The notes beneath the pieces were generated by a model. The model made no database searches. It saw only the letters and a list, made by a program, of their open reading frames with translations, and was not told the DNA's origin. DNA of 5,419 nt from Chitinophagaceae bacterium. GTDB lineage: Bacteria; Bacteroidota; Bacteroidia; Chitinophagales; Chitinophagaceae. Below, one piece after another: positions 5,065 to 5,419 of this stretch. Every line of letters starts with the position of its first letter. Within the stretch, counting starts at the first letter, position 1. The stretch covers positions 1 to 5,419 of the forward strand of contig JALOMZ010000284.1 in assembly GCA_025455205.1 (NCBI GenBank), written 5' to 3'. The position numbers were made by a program, and so were the translations under genes.

Positions 5065-5419
5065 CGTAGTTAAACGCTTTGCTTCCGCTCACATACGGAT
5101 TGTCCTTCAGAAAAAACCGGTATGGCAATGCGGCATCGATGCCGGCATAATCCACGCCAATGCGCGGCGTGCTGATGATCTCTTTGCTACGCAATACATA
5201 GCCATCTTCGGCCAGGAACATTGCTTCGTCCTGCAGGCTCAACCCTGTATGCTGTATAGTGATGCCCATGGCGCGCGACACACTGCCCGGACCACGGGTG
5301 AGGGCTGCATCTGACACTGTGCGGCCCCGGCGCTCCAGCATGTGCTCCAACCCTGCCAATGGCTCAACCGCACGCACCAGCACGGCATGCGGAATCCCCT
5401 GCCGGTTGGTGACGATATT
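5054..5419 (-). CDS. mpg: DNA-3-methyladenine glycosylase (AAG/MPG family), 5' partial
   Basis: This enzyme flips out and cuts off alkylated purines such as 3-methyladenine, hypoxanthine and ethenoadenine, starting base-excision repair. The window holds the last 121 residues, in frame from the right edge (NIVTNRQGIP), of a family usually ~200 long. Visible are AVLVRAVEPLAG (residues 12-23 of the fragment), LTRGPGSVSRAMGI (40-53), ISTPRIGVDYAG (82-93) and PYRFFLKDNPYVSG (99-112). These are the C-terminal family motifs that help form the DNA-binding surface and base pocket. The N-terminal third, with the catalytic Glu and the DxASHA-type motif, lies beyond the edge. A GTG at 5383 is only an internal valine, not a start. 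The stop TAG (5056-5054) lies inside the last codons of the convergent PorP/SprF-like gene. Nothing suggests truncation other than the window edge. Confidence 0.93.
   Translation of the reverse strand, partial: NIVTNRQGIPHAVLVRAVEPLAGLEHMLERRGRTVSDAALTRGPGSVSRAMGITIQHTGLSLQDEAMFLAEDGYVLRSKEIISTPRIGVDYAGIDAALPYRFFLKDNPYVSGSKAFNYAKT

Overview
The window looks like chromosomal DNA from a member of the Bacteroidota, most likely the Chitinophagales/Chitinophagaceae (family-level placement is inference). Three things support this. It encodes a PorP/SprF-family protein, which belongs to the type IX secretion and gliding machinery found only in this phylum. The AnmK and uracil phosphoribosyltransferase have sequences typical of the phylum. 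The possible promoters resemble the phylum's TAnnTTTG element rather than sigma70 boxes. Genes are GC-rich; the repeat array at the left end is visibly more AT-rich.

Layout. Positions 1-36 hold the last codons of a possible + strand gene, followed by a terminator-like hairpin. Positions 70-384 carry four tandem ~79-bp units, each a long imperfect hairpin, in the gap between that gene end and the 3' end of a minus-strand gene. The minus-strand gene (1454 to 397) is a conserved-looking protein of unknown function. It is readable only if two single-base insertions are removed. Only 13 bp separate its start codon from that of a divergent O-methyltransferase gene (1468-2082), which has an in-frame TAG near its N-terminus. 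All three lesions lie within about 480 bp, so a locally poor sequence is as likely as true gene decay. The methyltransferase converges on anmK (minus, 2086-3186) with 3 bp between stops. A 130-bp divergent spacer separates anmK from upp (3317-3967). upp is followed after 92 bp by the PorP/SprF-like gene (4060-5064). That gene overlaps by 11 bp the convergent 3' end of a DNA-3-methyladenine glycosylase gene, which runs off the right edge.

Functions. The genes do not form one pathway. AnmK recycles cell-wall anhydro-MurNAc, Upp salvages uracil, the glycosylase repairs alkylated DNA, and the PorP/SprF protein serves surface protein secretion or gliding. This is an ordinary housekeeping neighbourhood with short transcription units of alternating direction. 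The least explained elements are the hairpin array, whose unit-to-unit substitutions keep base pairing only in minus-strand RNA, and the broken gene, which has a possible kinase-like Asp-Asn...Asp-Phe-Asp signature.
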